A program made the position numbers and the translations under genes. A DNA stretch of 64,000 nucleotides from Thioclava dalianensis (GTDB taxonomy: Bacteria; Pseudomonadota; Alphaproteobacteria; Rhodobacterales; Rhodobacteraceae): the NCBI RefSeq assembly GCF_000715505.1, contig NZ_JHEH01000004.1:62001-126000 (forward strand), written 5' to 3'. This document shows positions 53,996-64,000 of the stretch, piece after piece. Under the pieces are notes generated by a model that worked only from the letters and a program-made list of their open reading frames with translations, made no database searches and was not told the DNA's origin. How positions within the stretch are numbered: position 1 is the first letter of the stretch; the number at the start of each line of letters is the position of its first letter.

Positions 53996-54415
53996 ATGAA
54001 ACATGCTTTTTTGACCCTCGCGACCGTTCTCTCTCTGGCCGGGCCTGCCTCGGCTCAGAGCACGCCCGCGCCATCGGACGGCGATGCCGAGCGTGGCTTG
54101 TCGATGCTTGAAGAGGGCGCGCAGCTTCTGTTTCGCGGGCTTATCGACCAGATGAAGCCCGATCTCGACGAGATGCGCAAAGGGCTCGGGGAGGCGACCA
54201 CGGAGCTGGGCCCCAAGCTGCGCCAGTTTCTCGCGCTGGTCGATGATCTGCGCAATTACGAGGCGCCCGCGCGGCTGCCCAATGGCGATATCGTCATGAA
54301 GCGCCGTCCCGATGCGCCCCCGCCGCCGCCCCTTATGGACGCACCGCCCGCGCCCGAGGCGCCAGATGGCCCGCAGGACCACCACACGGGGCCGCAAAAC
54401 GAGATCGAGCTTTAG
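53996..54415 (+). CDS. Secreted hypothetical protein (139 aa)
   Basis: The product has a signal peptide (HAFLTLATVLSLAGPASAQS), an amphipathic helical core (GLSMLEEGAQLLFRGLIDQM) and a Pro-rich acidic tail (RRPDAPPPPPLMDAPPAPEA). It is probably periplasmic or cell-envelope associated. It follows the EEP gene by 32 bases and converges on ppx with stop codons overlapping at 54412-54415. No function assigned. Confidence 0.68.
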   Translation: MKHAFLTLATVLSLAGPASAQSTPAPSDGDAERGLSMLEEGAQLLFRGLIDQMKPDLDEMRKGLGEATTELGPKLRQFLALVDDLRNYEAPARLPNGDIVMKRRPDAPPPPPLMDAPPAPEAPDGPQDHHTGPQNEIEL

Positions 54416-55962
54416 GAGACCTGCGCCTCTGCCTTGAGCGCGTTGGCCAGCGACCGGAAGCGTGCTGCGGCGACCTCGCCAAAGAGCGCACGGCCTTTCT
54501 TGCTTAGTTTCAGCTTCAGTACGCCCTCTTTGGCGCTGTAGTCTAGCTCTCCGGCATCGGCGGGATTACTGGCGCTGAACATCGAGCCGAACCGCATCGC
54601 CTTGCCCAGAACTTCGGCCTGCTGGATTTCCTCGTCACTCAGAAGCCCAAGGAAGCTCTCCAGCCGCGATCCGGAGCGCGAGTTTTTGTAGCGATGCAGC
54701 AAGGCCAGCCCCAGAAAGATCCGTTCGGCATGTGACATCGCGGAATAGTTCGCGCGGGTGACATTCTCGAAACAGGCCTCGGCGCGGTAATCGGGATGGG
54801 TGCGCCATGTCGTGTCATGCAGCAGGCAGGCGGCGCGGATCAGGCGGAACCTCTCGGGCGGCAGCGGGCCGAAGATCGGCTCGATGAAAGCGTGCAGCTT
54901 CTTGCCCGAACCGGGGATGCGCGACATCACGCGCTCGGAATGGCGGCACGCCTCGACCAGCGGATCGCGACGGCGCAGGCGCTCGGGCATCTGCTCATAG
55001 AGCAGACCTTCGCGGATGCCATAGGCCGAGACGTCGATTTCCTTGGGCTGGAACTGTGTGATCAGTTCGGCCAGAACCTGACTGGCCAGCGGCACCAACT
55101 CCATCCGCGCAGCCGAGGTGCCGGTCTTGGAGCGCAGCTTGTCGATGTCGGATTTGCCGATCCAGTCGATGGTCTCGTTGAGCCCTTCGGGCGTCATCCG
55201 GTATTCGTGGAGCACCAGAAGAGGGTATTCGCGGCGCTCCATATCGAGCCGGGCAATCGCGCGCCACGAGCCGCCCACGAGATAGATCCGGTCGTGATCG
55301 GTGCCGACCTGTTCGGCCAAAGCGGCAATCGTTTCCTGAATATGGGCGGCCAGTGCTTTCTTGCCGCCTTCGACCATCTGCAGCCGGAAGGGGCCAAGCT
55401 GCGAGGTGGCGCGGCGCCAGACCTTACCGTTTTTGATCTCGGCCAATTCCATCGAGTTGCCGCCGATATCACAGACCAGACCCTCGGCTTCGGGCCAGCC
55501 CAGCAGCACCCCTTGGGCCGACAGCCGGGCCTCTTCGACGCCTTCGATCACATGCAGCTTGAGGCCGGTCTCGCGCTCGATCTGGGCGCGAAATTCGGGG
55601 CCATCCTCGGCATCGCGCATCGCGGCGGTGGCCACGCAGGTGAGCGGTCCGATCTCCATCCCGTCAGCCAAGGCGGCAAAGCGTTTGAGCGCCTCAAGCC
55701 CGCGCTTGCGCCCCTCGGGATTCAGCTTGCCGGTTTCGGCCAGACCTTGGCCCAAGCCCGCCATGACCTTTTCGTTGAAGAAATAGGCAGGCGAACGGGC
55801 GGCCCCGTCAAACACCACCATGCGGATCGAGTTCGACCCGATATCGACCACGCCCACACGCGAGAGCGCGCGCACCGATGGGTCGTCGAAGAGTGGCTGA
55901 CCAAAGGGGTCCCAATCGTCATTGTCACTCGTCTTCGGCAGCGCCTTGAGTTTGCCTGTCAT
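54412..55962 (-). CDS. ppx: Exopolyphosphatase / guanosine pentaphosphatase (Ppx/GppA)
   Basis: The 516-residue enzyme releases phosphate from polyphosphate ends or pppGpp. The ASKHA ATPase-like motifs are visible: VGVVDIGSNSIRMVVFDGAA (about 34-53), ATAAMRDAEDG and VCDIGGNSMEL. An HD-like C-terminal part (ACLLHDTTWRTHPDYRAEA) follows. It lies 39 bases after ppk on the same strand, the usual arrangement for making and breaking polyphosphate. Confidence 0.9.
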   Translation of the reverse strand: MTGKLKALPKTSDNDDWDPFGQPLFDDPSVRALSRVGVVDIGSNSIRMVVFDGAARSPAYFFNEKVMAGLGQGLAETGKLNPEGRKRGLEALKRFAALADGMEIGPLTCVATAAMRDAEDGPEFRAQIERETGLKLHVIEGVEEARLSAQGVLLGWPEAEGLVCDIGGNSMELAEIKNGKVWRRATSQLGPFRLQMVEGGKKALAAHIQETIAALAEQVGTDHDRIYLVGGSWRAIARLDMERREYPLLVLHEYRMTPEGLNETIDWIGKSDIDKLRSKTGTSAARMELVPLASQVLAELITQFQPKEIDVSAYGIREGLLYEQMPERLRRRDPLVEACRHSERVMSRIPGSGKKLHAFIEPIFGPLPPERFRLIRAACLLHDTTWRTHPDYRAEACFENVTRANYSAMSHAERIFLGLALLHRYKNSRSGSRLESFLGLLSDEEIQQAEVLGKAMRFGSMFSASNPADAGELDYSAKEGVLKLKLSKKGRALFGEVAAARFRSLANALKAEAQVS

Positions 55963-56001
55963 CAGCCCATCCGGTTGAGTCGCTTGGGGGCCAAGCTAGG
56001 G

Positions 56002-58167
56002 CTAGTCGAAGCTATGGGCAAGTTTTGGTACGTCCTTTGCCCCTGCGGAACCCCGGCCCGACAGCGAGGGAAACTCCATGAAGAAGCGATGGCAGGAAAA
56101 CAGATCGTCCTTGCCCTCGGGCAGGTAGCGGATGAATTTCCCGTCGGGTTGCAAGATCCAGCTTTGCGCCTCATCGGCCATATTGGCGGCCATGATCTGG
56201 CCGGTGATCTGCGCCTTGACGGTAGGGTTCTTTGCCTCGACGAGCGTTTCCACGCGGCGATTGAGATTGCGTCCCATCCAGTCGGCGGAGGAGAAAAACA
56301 CCCGCGCCTGTTCGGAGGGCAGGCCATGGCCATTGCCGAAACACACGATCCGCGAGTGCTCCAGAAAGCGGCCCACGATGGATTTGACGCGGATATTCTC
56401 GGACAGGCCCTTGATGCCGGGCCGGATGCCGCAGATGCCGCGTACCACGAGCGAGATCTTCACGCCCGCCTGACTGGCCCGGTAGAGCGCATCGATCACA
56501 TCGGATTCGATGATCGAGTTCATCTTGGCCCAGATCGCCGCAGGCTTGCCCGCCTTGGCAAAGCTGACTTCGCGGTCGATCAGCTCCAGCAGCCGGGGCT
56601 TCATCGAGATCGGCGAGATCGCGAGGTTCTCCAGCCCCTCGGGCTGCACATAGCCCGACAGGTAGTTGAACACTTTGGTCGCATCGCGGCCCAGCGGCGC
56701 ATCGCAGGTGAAGAAGCTCAGATCGGTGTAGATCTTGGCGGTGATTGGGTGGTAGTTGCCGGTGCCGTAATGGGTATAGGTGACAAGCTGGTCACCCTCG
56801 CGGCGCACCACGGTCGAGATCTTGGCGTGGGTCTTGTAGTTGATGAAGCCATAGACCACATGCGCGCCCGAGCGCTCCAGCCGCCGCGATTGCCGGATAT
56901 TCGCGGCCTCGTCAAAGCGGGCCTTCAGCTCGACTAGTGCCGTGACTGACTTGCCGTTCTCTGCGGCCTCGCAAAGTGAGCCCACGATCGGGCTGTCCTT
57001 GGAGGTCCGATAAAGCGTTTGTTTGATCGCCAGAACATTGGGGTCATTGGCGGCCTGATCGAGAAAACGCACCACGAGATCGAAGGTCTCATAGGGGTGG
57101 TGCAGCAAGATATCCTTTTGCTTGATCGCGGCGAACATATCGCCCTCGTGATCCTGCACGCGCTCGGGGACGCGCGGCGTGAAGGGCGGCCAAAGCAGAT
57201 CAGGCCGCGAGCTGAGCACCAGCTCCTTCACGTCAGCGATACCCACGAGGTTCTTTTCCTCGACCACCTCATCGGGATCCACATGCAGCTCGCGCATCAC
57301 CAGCGCCTGCAGATCGGCAGGCGCGCCGGGCGATACCGACATGCGGATCACCTGACCGCGGCGGCGGCGCTTGAGCGCCGTCTCAAACTCGCGCACGAGA
57401 TCTTCGGCCTCGTCCTCGACCTCAAGATCGCTGTCGCGCAGAACCCTGAAGCTGCACGAACCCACATCGCGATAGCCCGGAAAGAGCGAGTTGAGGTGGA
57501 TCATCAAAAGCTGCTCAAGCGGCAAGAAGCGGGCCTCGCCGGGCAGCCGCACGAAGCGGTCGATTTGCTGCGGGATCGGCAGAAGCGCCTGAAGGCGGCG
57601 CTTGTCGGATTCGCGCTCCAGCTCGAGCGCCAGACAGAATCCGGTATTGGGAATGAACGGGAAGGGGTGCGCCGGGTCAATCGCCAGCGGCGAGAGCACC
57701 GGGAAGACCTTGTTGAGGAAATGCTCCGACAGATAGCTCAGATCGGCCTTGGTCAGGCGCGAGCGCGAGACGACATGGATGCCCTCTTGCTCCATCGCGC
57801 GCTTGAGCGCGGACCATGTCGCCTGCTGGGTGTCCATCAGCTTGCGCGCATCGGCGTTGATCCGCTCCAATTGCTCGGCCGGGGTCAGGCCGTCATCGGA
57901 GGGGTTCATGTTGCCCTCGCGCACCAGTTCCATCAGGCCCGCGACACGGACCGAATAGAACTCGTCGAGATTGGTGGCCGAGATCGACAGGAACCGGACC
58001 CGCTCCAGCAAAGGCACGCGCGGATTGCGCGCTTCGTCGAGGACACGCCAGTTGAAGGCGATCCAGCTCAACTCGCGATTGAAGAACCGGCCCGGCCCCG
58101 AGATTTCCTCGGGCGGCAGGGTCACTGGGGCGGGGAACGGTGTCTGTAGAAAATCTGCCTGTGTCAT
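56002..58167 (-). CDS. ppk: Polyphosphate kinase 1
   Basis: The 721-residue membrane-associated enzyme makes polyphosphate from ATP. The N-terminal domain starts FFNRELSWIAFNWRVLDEAR. The catalytic PLD-like half shows the phosphorylated-His region VVYGFINYKTHAKISTVVRR, the helix RFDEAANIRQSRRLERSGAH, and RVFFSSADWMGRNLNRRVET near the end. Full length for the family. It is upstream of ppx and 51 bases after hdaA. Confidence 0.94.
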   Translation of the reverse strand: MTQADFLQTPFPAPVTLPPEEISGPGRFFNRELSWIAFNWRVLDEARNPRVPLLERVRFLSISATNLDEFYSVRVAGLMELVREGNMNPSDDGLTPAEQLERINADARKLMDTQQATWSALKRAMEQEGIHVVSRSRLTKADLSYLSEHFLNKVFPVLSPLAIDPAHPFPFIPNTGFCLALELERESDKRRLQALLPIPQQIDRFVRLPGEARFLPLEQLLMIHLNSLFPGYRDVGSCSFRVLRDSDLEVEDEAEDLVREFETALKRRRRGQVIRMSVSPGAPADLQALVMRELHVDPDEVVEEKNLVGIADVKELVLSSRPDLLWPPFTPRVPERVQDHEGDMFAAIKQKDILLHHPYETFDLVVRFLDQAANDPNVLAIKQTLYRTSKDSPIVGSLCEAAENGKSVTALVELKARFDEAANIRQSRRLERSGAHVVYGFINYKTHAKISTVVRREGDQLVTYTHYGTGNYHPITAKIYTDLSFFTCDAPLGRDATKVFNYLSGYVQPEGLENLAISPISMKPRLLELIDREVSFAKAGKPAAIWAKMNSIIESDVIDALYRASQAGVKISLVVRGICGIRPGIKGLSENIRVKSIVGRFLEHSRIVCFGNGHGLPSEQARVFFSSADWMGRNLNRRVETLVEAKNPTVKAQITGQIMAANMADEAQSWILQPDGKFIRYLPEGKDDLFSCHRFFMEFPSLSGRGSAGAKDVPKLAHSFD

Positions 58168-58218
58168 ATCCGCGCTTATCGTTGAGAATTGTAAGGGCGA
58201 TATGACAGTTTGCGCGGC

Positions 58219-58893
58219 TTAGTCCAGACTGTCCAGCACCTGTGCCGCCAGCGGTCGCGTGATCGCGCGTTGCTCTGACAAAGCGCGGTCATCAAGCGCT
58301 GCCACCAGCCTGCGCGCGGTCGCAAGCGAGCGATCCATCCGCGTCACCAGCCAGTCGATCAGCACCGGCGAGACCATCAGTTGGCGATCGTTGAACAGCT
58401 TGACGAGCACGGCTGCGAGCAGCGCATCATCGGGCGGTGTGATGCGAACGGTGGCCGAGGCTTCCATCCGGCTGATCAGGTCTGGCAGCGTCACGCCCCA
58501 GTCGCGCGGCGGAGTGCGCGCGGTCAGCAAAAGCCTGCCGCCCTCGGCCTGCATCAGATTGTGCAGGTGAAACAGCGCGGTCTCGCGCACGCGATCCCCG
58601 CCGATCTGATGGGTGTTCTCGATCACCGCGACGCGCTGGGCTGCCAGTCGCGGTGCGTCGTCATCGCTCAGATCGCGCGCCGCCAGCGGCTCGGCGCCCT
58701 GTTCTTGCGCCCAGATCGCGGCCAGATGGGTTTTGCCCGCGCCTTCCGGCCCGATCAGGATCATCCGACCGTTGGGCCATGTCTGGGGCGCATCCAGCGT
58801 GCTCAGCGCCAGCGCATTGGCCGGGGCGATGAAGAAATCCTCCCGTCCCTGCGCGGAGCGGATCGGCAGGGGAAAGATCAGTTGTTTGGCCAT
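58219..58893 (-). CDS. hdaA: DnaA-related regulatory ATPase HdaA
   Basis: HdaA works with the beta clamp to promote ATP hydrolysis by DnaA and so prevent over-initiation. The 224-residue protein begins with a clamp-binding-type N-terminus ([20 protein letters not shown]), has Walker [12 protein letters not shown] and a DnaA-like lid ([20 protein letters not shown]), but no DNA-binding domain IV. It begins 3 bases after the AI-2E-family gene stop. The name reflects alphaproteobacterial orthologues. Confidence 0.88.
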   Translation of the reverse strand: MAKQLIFPLPIRSAQGREDFFIAPANALALSTLDAPQTWPNGRMILIGPEGAGKTHLAAIWAQEQGAEPLAARDLSDDDAPRLAAQRVAVIENTHQIGGDRVRETALFHLHNLMQAEGGRLLLTARTPPRDWGVTLPDLISRMEASATVRITPPDDALLAAVLVKLFNDRQLMVSPVLIDWLVTRMDRSLATARRLVAALDDRALSEQRAITRPLAAQVLDSLD

Positions 58894-58896
58894 ATC

Positions 58897-60036
58897 CTAG
58901 CTTTCGGTCGTGCTGCGCCCCGCGCCCGTGACCTGACCCGTCTCTTCGTTGATGAAGGATGGGGGCGCCATGTCGGGCGGCTCGTGCCCGCTGACGCCAC
59001 GATAGAGCGCCCCGTGCAGATATTGGTCGATGAGGAACCTTGCAAGCACTCCGATGGCCGCGGCGACCGGCACTGCGACCAACATGCCCGCAAATCCAAA
59101 CAGCGTGCCGAAGGCCGAGAGCGCAAAGAGCAGCCAGAGCGGATGCAGGCCGACGGAATCTCCGACCAGTTTGGGCGTGACGATATTGCCCTCCATGAAC
59201 TGACCGAAGGCAAAGATCCCCGCGACGATCCCGATATGGAGCCAGTCTCCCCAGAACTGGAACAGGGCAAGCCCGATGGCCAGCGAGCCGCCGATGATCG
59301 CGCCGATATAGGGGATGAAGGTGAGCGCCCCTGCGACCGAGCCCACCAAAAGCCCGAATTGCAGCCCTGCCAGCATCAGCGTGATGGCGTAGAACGAGCC
59401 GAGGATCAGGCAGACCGTGACCTGTCCGCGCACGAAGCCCGACAGCACACGGTCGATATCATGGGCGATGGTGCGGATCGTGGGCGCGTGATCACGCGGC
59501 AGCCAGCTGTCGATCTTGGCGACGATTCGGTCCCAGTCGAGCAGCATGTAGAAAGTCACGACCGGCACGACGACGATGAAGATCACGATATTGACCACTG
59601 TCATAGCCGAGCTGAGCAAGGTGCTGGCCACTTCGCCCCCGCGCGATTTGATGGCCTCGCCAATCGAGGCGAGCGTGTCATTGACGACGGAGTTTTTCAC
59701 CAGATCGGGGAAGCGCTCCGTCAGAAAGGCTTGCAGCGATTGCAACAGCTCGGGGGCCAGCGCGATAAGCTGGCCGAGCTGGCGCACCAGCATCGGCAGG
59801 ATCGCGAGCGACAGCACGACGAAGACCAAGAGCCCCACCAGCGCGATCACGATGGTCGAGAGCGCCCGGCTCAGCCCCAGCCGCTCCAGCCGGTCGGCGA
59901 GCGGGTCGAGGAAATAGGCAATCGCGCCGCCCATCAGGAAGGGCAAGATCACGCCGCCCATGCGCCAGAGCGCAAAGACAAGCACTGCCGCGGCGAGGCT
60001 CCAGAAGATCATCTGTTGTCGGACGGACAAGGCCAT
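58897..60036 (-). CDS. AI-2E-family (PerM/YdgG-like) membrane transporter
   Basis: A 379-residue inner-membrane protein with about eight spans: two N-terminal helices ([20 protein letters not shown]), a soluble helical insert (about 75-150), then the conserved block [40 protein letters not shown] and [22 protein letters not shown]-2 export is proven only for some members; others move sodium/protons. Here the substrate is unknown. It is first in a minus-strand run with hdaA, ppk and ppx. Confidence 0.87.
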   Translation of the reverse strand: MALSVRQQMIFWSLAAAVLVFALWRMGGVILPFLMGGAIAYFLDPLADRLERLGLSRALSTIVIALVGLLVFVVLSLAILPMLVRQLGQLIALAPELLQSLQAFLTERFPDLVKNSVVNDTLASIGEAIKSRGGEVASTLLSSAMTVVNIVIFIVVVPVVTFYMLLDWDRIVAKIDSWLPRDHAPTIRTIAHDIDRVLSGFVRGQVTVCLILGSFYAITLMLAGLQFGLLVGSVAGALTFIPYIGAIIGGSLAIGLALFQFWGDWLHIGIVAGIFAFGQFMEGNIVTPKLVGDSVGLHPLWLLFALSAFGTLFGFAGMLVAVPVAAAIGVLARFLIDQYLHGALYRGVSGHEPPDMAPPSFINEETGQVTGAGRSTTES

Positions 60037-60303
60037 CGTCGGGCTCCTTTGCGGTACAGTTGCCCTAACGTGGCAAGACGGCGGAGAGAATCAAGAGTGC
60101 GTGCGGCGATCGCTCGACAGACTATGGCATGTCCGCCCGGTGAAATAGGCCCTCTGTGTCGCGACGCCAAAGCAGGCGGCTCTCTGGCCGGAACCTGTGC
60201 GCGGCGGGAGCCAAGCCCCGTTCCGCAAGCGCCATCTTGCCCAATGCGCCCATTTCCTCTAGGCCATCTGGCAAGACCTTCCTCAACGCCCAAAGGATCG
60301 CAG

Positions 60304-61641
60304 ATGCGCCTTTCCCGCTATTTTCTCCCCGTTCTGAAGGAAACCCCTGCGGATGCGCAGATTGCCAGCCATCGGCTGATGCTGCGCGCAGGCATGATCA
60401 AGCAGCAGCAGGCGGGGATCTATTCCTGGCTTCCGCTGGGCTACAAAGTGCTCAAGCGCGTTGAGCAGATCGTGCATGAAGAGCAGGTGCGCGCCGGGCA
60501 TATCCCGCTTTTGATGCCCACGCTGCAACCCGCGACGCTGTGGCAGGAATCCGGTCGCTATGACGCCTACGGCCCCGAAATGCTGCGGATCAAGGATCGG
60601 CACGGGCGCGATATGCTCTACGGTCCGACCAATGAAGAGATGATCACCGATATCTTCCGCAGCCATGTGGAAAGCTACAAATCGCTGCCGCTCACGCTCT
60701 ACCACATCCAGTGGAAATTCCGCGACGAGGTGCGGCCGCGCTTTGGTGTGATGCGAGGGCGCGAGTTCCTGATGAAGGACGGCTATAACTTCGATCTGAC
60801 GAAGGAAGACGCGCTGCATGCCTATAACCGCCATATGGTGAGCTACCTGCGCACCTATGAGCGCATGGGGCTGACGGCGATTCCGATGCGCGCCGATAGC
60901 GGCCCGATTGGCGGCGATGACACGCATGAATTCCTCGTGCTGGCCGAGACTGGCGAGTCGGAAGTGTTCTACGACGCCAAGGTGCCCGAGCTGAAGCTGG
61001 GCAAGCGCGAGGTGGATTACGATGATCGCGAGGCCGTCAAGGCGATCTGCGACGAGTTCACCTCGGCCTATGCGCGCACCGACGAGACCCATGACGCGGC
61101 ATTGTTCAACGAGATCCCCGAGGAGCGCCGCTGCGTTGGCCGCGGGATCGAGGTCGGTCAGATCTTCTATTTCGGCACCAAATATTCCGAGGCGATGGGC
61201 GCCACCGTCAACACGCCCGATCAGGGCAAGGTGCCGGTGCATATGGGCAGCCATGGCATCGGGGTCTCGCGTCTTCTCGGCGCGCTGATCGAGGCCAATC
61301 ACGACGAGCGCGGCATTATCTGGCCCGAAGGCGTGACGCCGTTCCATGTCGGGATCGTCAATCTCAAGCAGGGCGACACGTCTTGCGACGCCGCCTGCGA
61401 GGCGCTCTACCGCGCCTTTACCGAAGCCGGGCTTGAGCCGCTTTACGATGACCGCGAAGAGCGGGCAGGGGCGAAATTCGCTTCGATGGATCTGATCGGT
61501 CTGCCCTGGCGCATCACCGTCGGGCCGCGCGGGATCGCGGCGGGCAAGGTCGAGCTGACCAGCCGCCGCACCGGCGAGAGCGAAGAGATGTCGGCAGAGG
61601 AGGCGGTCGAGAAGATCGTGGCGATCTATGCGGCGCTTTGA
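60304..61641 (+). CDS. proS: Prolyl-tRNA synthetase, short alphaproteobacterial form
   Basis: The 445-residue class II enzyme charges tRNA-Pro. Motif 2 is [20 protein letters not shown] and motif 3 [15 protein letters not shown]; the anticodon domain ends [15 protein letters not shown]. The large editing insertion of E. coli ProRS is absent, as is usual in alphaproteobacteria. ATG 60304 matches the family start ([17 protein letters not shown]); the open frame extends far upstream but that part is antisense to other genes. The next gene overlaps its 3' end. Confidence 0.95.
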   Translation: MRLSRYFLPVLKETPADAQIASHRLMLRAGMIKQQQAGIYSWLPLGYKVLKRVEQIVHEEQVRAGHIPLLMPTLQPATLWQESGRYDAYGPEMLRIKDRHGRDMLYGPTNEEMITDIFRSHVESYKSLPLTLYHIQWKFRDEVRPRFGVMRGREFLMKDGYNFDLTKEDALHAYNRHMVSYLRTYERMGLTAIPMRADSGPIGGDDTHEFLVLAETGESEVFYDAKVPELKLGKREVDYDDREAVKAICDEFTSAYARTDETHDAALFNEIPEERRCVGRGIEVGQIFYFGTKYSEAMGATVNTPDQGKVPVHMGSHGIGVSRLLGALIEANHDERGIIWPEGVTPFHVGIVNLKQGDTSCDAACEALYRAFTEAGLEPLYDDREERAGAKFASMDLIGLPWRITVGPRGIAAGKVELTSRRTGESEEMSAEEAVEKIVAIYAAL

Positions 61642-62128
61642 TCTGATATTGGCCGCCGGGTTGGCGCTGCTCGGGTCGGGCGCGTTGGCTCAGGGAACGG
61701 GGCTTACGCACTGGTCCGATGACGGGCTGGGGATCTCCGCGCAGGTGCCGCTGGGCTGGGACGTCGATACCATGCCAGGCGGTGGTGTGCTGTTCACGCA
61801 GCCTGGGCTGGATTCGCATGTGGCGGCCCATGTTGCGTTCCGCGCCCATGCGGATGCGGGCACGGCGCTGACATCGCTGCATGACCAGACTTTGCGCGCG
61901 CATCTGCTGGAAGGCGACACGGTTCAAAGCGACACGATCGATGACAAAGGGTTCGATCTGCGCTCGAGAGCGGCTGAAAGCGGCATGGTGCAATGGCAGA
62001 TCACCAAACGGCTGAGCTGCAAGGGCGGGCCTGTTCTGGCTTCGCTCGATATCCGCTTCCCCTCTGGCGCGGCGGATCAGATGCAGGGCTTGCTGGCCGA
62101 TATCCCGGACTCGCTTGGCTGCAAGTAA
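61628..62128 (+). CDS. Secreted hypothetical protein (166 aa)
   Basis: The product overlaps the proS end by 14 bases and carries a signal peptide ([20 protein letters not shown]). The mature domain ([18 protein letters not shown], and two Cys in LSCKGG and SLGCK) looks like a small periplasmic beta-sandwich. The overlap suggests co-translation with proS. Function unknown. Confidence 0.7.
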   Translation: MRRFDLILAAGLALLGSGALAQGTGLTHWSDDGLGISAQVPLGWDVDTMPGGGVLFTQPGLDSHVAAHVAFRAHADAGTALTSLHDQTLRAHLLEGDTVQSDTIDDKGFDLRSRAAESGMVQWQITKRLSCKGGPVLASLDIRFPSGAADQMQGLLADIPDSLGCK

Positions 62129-62190
62129 GACCGACTGGACCTGAGTGTTTCTATCGGGTATTCACACCTCAATCAGTGAGAGGGGCGGGT

Positions 62191-63309
62191 ATGCGGTTCG
62201 TTTTGGCGGCACTTATCGGGTTGGCGGGCTTTGGGTCGGCCAGAGCGCAGGACGCGGCCCCCTATGACAGCCTTGCCGATTGGGGGGCTGCGTTGTTTTT
62301 CGACGCGGATCTGTCGGCGGCGCGCACGCAATCTTGCGCGACCTGCCACGATCCCGCGCGCGGCTTTTCCGATCCACGCCCCGGGGCCGTCAGCCTCGGC
62401 GATGATGGTGAAAGCCGGGGCGCGCGCAATGCGCCCGCTTTAGGATATGCGAAGTTCGCCCCGCCCTTTCATCGCGATGAGACGGGTGCCTATATCGGTG
62501 GCCAGTTCCATGACGGGCGCGCACGGGATCTGGCAGCCCAAGCGATTGGTCCGATGATGAATCCGGTCGAGATGGCCTTGAGCGGCCCGGAGCAGGTGGC
62601 CCAGCGGGTGCTTGAGAAGCCGCGCTACCGGGCGAGCCTTGCCGTATTGGGCGGTGCCGATCCCTCTGATCCGGAGGCTGTGGCCGCGCTCACCGCCAAG
62701 GCGATTGCCGCTTTTGAATCCGAACCGCAATTTTCCAGCTTCGATTCGAAATATGACCGGTTTTTGCGCGGCGAGGCGGAACTGAGCGATCAGGAGGAAC
62801 TGGGACGGCTTTTGTTCTTCTCGCAGCAATTCACCAGCTGCAATGCCTGCCACCAATTGCGCGAAACGCCGGGGGCGGCCAACGAGACTTTCACCAATTA
62901 CGCCTATCATAATATTGGCGTGCCCGCGAACCCGGATCTGCTGCGCGCGGGGCAAGCGCCCGATCGCGGGTTGTTGGACAATCCCGAGATCTCCGATCCG
63001 GCGCTCGCGGGGAAGTTCAAGGTTCCGAGCCTGCGAAATGTCGCACTCACCGGGCCTTACATGCATAACGGGGTGTTCTCGGATCTGCGCACGGTTTTGC
63101 TGTTCTATAACAGTTTTAACAGCAACCGCGCCGAGCGGCAGATCAATCCCGAGACCGGGCAGCCCTTTGGCCCGCCCGAGACGCCCGGCACCCTGTCGCG
63201 CGCGGAGTTGGAACGTGGGCCCGCGCTGAACGATCAGCGGATCGCGGCGCTTGAGGCATTTTTACGCAGCCTGACCGATCAGCGCTATGAGGGGTTGCTA
63301 AGCGAGTAA
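62191..63309 (+). CDS. Di-haem cytochrome c peroxidase / MauG-like protein
   Basis: The 372-residue product has a signal peptide (FVLAALIGLAGFGSARAQ) and two haem-c attachment motifs, CATCH (residues about 50-54) and CNACH (about 217-221). Between them GQFHDGRARDLAAQAIGPMM and LRNVALTGPYMHNG, with a C-terminal axial-type Met/His, match the CCP/MauG family. It would reduce peroxide or modify a partner in the periplasm. GAGAGGGG precedes the ATG. No cytochrome partner is nearby. Confidence 0.87.
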   Translation: MRFVLAALIGLAGFGSARAQDAAPYDSLADWGAALFFDADLSAARTQSCATCHDPARGFSDPRPGAVSLGDDGESRGARNAPALGYAKFAPPFHRDETGAYIGGQFHDGRARDLAAQAIGPMMNPVEMALSGPEQVAQRVLEKPRYRASLAVLGGADPSDPEAVAALTAKAIAAFESEPQFSSFDSKYDRFLRGEAELSDQEELGRLLFFSQQFTSCNACHQLRETPGAANETFTNYAYHNIGVPANPDLLRAGQAPDRGLLDNPEISDPALAGKFKVPSLRNVALTGPYMHNGVFSDLRTVLLFYNSFNSNRAERQINPETGQPFGPPETPGTLSRAELERGPALNDQRIAALEAFLRSLTDQRYEGLLSE

Positions 63310-63317
63310 TGGCGCTG

Positions 63318-63373
63318 GGAGGGTAGGGGCTCTGCCCCTCTGGCCCTTACGGGCCATTCACCCCGGGATATTT
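63318..63373 (+). repeat. Intergenic repeat copy 3
   Basis: The unit has hairpin A (AGGGGC-TCT-GCCCCT, 63325-63339), hairpin B (TGGCCC-TTAC-GGGCCA, 63341-63356) and then CCCCGGGATATTTG. Hairpin B differs completely in sequence from that in the betB-betA copy but keeps its place, while GGGGCTCTGCCCC and CCGGGATATTT are shared. It lies in the 168-base gap before lolC. Confidence 0.82.
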
Positions 63374-63477
63374 GGGCGAATTCGAAGGCGGAAACTGGCG
63401 CAGGCGTGAGCCGGCTAGGGTGGGCGCGCCCTTGACCTTTGCCCGCGCGCAGGCCAGCTTGCGGCGAATTTTGCCGG

Positions 63478-64000
63478 ATGGAGCCCATGGCCGCACGCAC
63501 CGCCCCGTTTTCCCGTTTCGAGTTCATGATTGCCTGGCGTTACCTGCGGGCGCGGCGCGCCGAGGGGGGCGTCTCGGTCATGACATGGATCAGCCTGATC
63601 GGCATCACGCTCGGTGTGGCTGCGCTGATTGCGACCTTGGCCGTGCGCGCGGGCTTCCGGGCCGAGTTCGTCTCGACCATCGTGGGCTCAAACCCGCAGA
63701 TCACTGTCTATACCGCGCCCAGCGAGGTGGTTCCGGGCTCGGGCGTGTTTACGCGCCAGATCCGCGATTACGAGGAACGCACGAAGCGGATCAAGGCGGT
63801 GCCGGGCGTGGTGAGTGCGGCCCCTGCGGTGCGTGGACAGGCGATGGTGAGCTTTGCCGATCGTGCCAATGTGGCGGATGTCTATGGTCTTGCGCTATCG
63901 GATCTCAAGAACATCCCCCGGATCGCGCATTCGAGCGAGGCGCAGGGCAATATCGACAATTTCGACAAGGGGATCGCGATCGGTATCGGCATGGCGCGCG
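63478..64000 (+). CDS. lolC: Lipoprotein-releasing ABC permease LolC/LolE, 3' end outside window
   Basis: LolCDE extracts lipoproteins from the inner membrane for outer-membrane delivery. The visible 174 residues contain the family N-terminus FEFMIAWRYLRARRAEGGVS, a first transmembrane helix (VMTWISLIGITLGVAALIAT) and the start of the periplasmic domain (FRAEFVSTIVGSNPQITVYT, GVVSAAPAVRGQAMV). ATG 63478 and 63487 are both possible starts. The frame is open to the window end. Confidence 0.9.
   Translation, partial: MEPMAARTAPFSRFEFMIAWRYLRARRAEGGVSVMTWISLIGITLGVAALIATLAVRAGFRAEFVSTIVGSNPQITVYTAPSEVVPGSGVFTRQIRDYEERTKRIKAVPGVVSAAPAVRGQAMVSFADRANVADVYGLALSDLKNIPRIAHSSEAQGNIDNFDKGIAIGIGMAR

Noticed and set aside
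54796-56937. A 713-codon open frame on the plus strand
   Set aside because: Antisense to ppx and ppk, both of which show clear catalytic motifs.
58381-60303. Upstream extension of the proS frame by about 640 codons
   Set aside because: The added part is antisense to hdaA and the AI-2E-family gene and Asp/Arg/Gln-rich; the ProRS start at 60304 matches the family exactly.
1-64000. CRISPR array, rRNA operon or prophage
   Set aside because: I found no regularly spaced direct repeats, no rRNA sequence and no phage structural genes in the window.

Overview
The window looks like chromosomal DNA of a GC-rich alphaproteobacterium of the Rhodobacteraceae. The signs are a GapR nucleoid protein, an HdaA-type DnaA regulator, short alphaproteobacterial-type ProRS, a PccR-regulated propionyl-CoA carboxylase/methylmalonyl-CoA mutase cluster, a choline uptake/betaine synthesis cluster, and a three-copy intergenic repeat built around CCGGGATATTT. 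I do not assign a genus.

Layout. 0-14.7 kb is conserved housekeeping DNA: der (5' cut), serS, a glycerate 2-kinase, a signalling locus (receiver-only response regulator, small two-helix protein, sodium/solute symporter fused to a histidine kinase), an orphan FliM/FliN-like protein, a FadB/FadJ-like protein without its catalytic residues, gapR, a conserved unknown, an iron-type ABC permease and tRNA-Thr(TGT).

14.8-26.7 kb is an accessory and decaying stretch. It carries a lysine/pipecolate route (LysR, amaB, amaA, hglS) whose aminotransferase gene survives only as its two ends, an fdhA relic reduced to its first and last codons, a transposase fragment, an orphan immunity-like gene, an SMP-30-like periplasmic protein with a divergent AraC regulator whose C-terminus is frameshifted, a GNAT enzyme, and pseudogenes of an MFS transporter and a DeoR regulator. 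Several relics share internal deletions that leave both gene ends in place.

26.7-43.4 kb returns to core-like genes: yebC, a lipoprotein, an SLC13/TrkA-C permease, a YmdB-like phosphodiesterase, a divergent argP/lysE pair, a DMT exporter, and the osmoprotection block. In that block choX, an unknown secreted protein, choW and choV overlap by 4 bases at each junction and diverge from betI-betB-betA. A DoxX protein, a secreted thermonuclease and pccR follow.

43.4-52.1 kb is the methylmalonyl-CoA pathway: pccR divergent from pccB, four small unknown or lipoprotein genes, pccA, and the mutase. TTTGCAAA sites occur before pccR, pccB and the mutase. 52.2-64 kb holds a TerB/J-domain protein, an EEP-family phosphohydrolase, the minus-strand group AI-2E-family permease, hdaA, ppk and ppx, then proS, a small secreted protein, a di-haem cytochrome c peroxidase/MauG-like protein, and the start of lolC (3' cut).

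All family assignments come from reading motifs by eye; no database search was run. Statements about other organisms are from memory.
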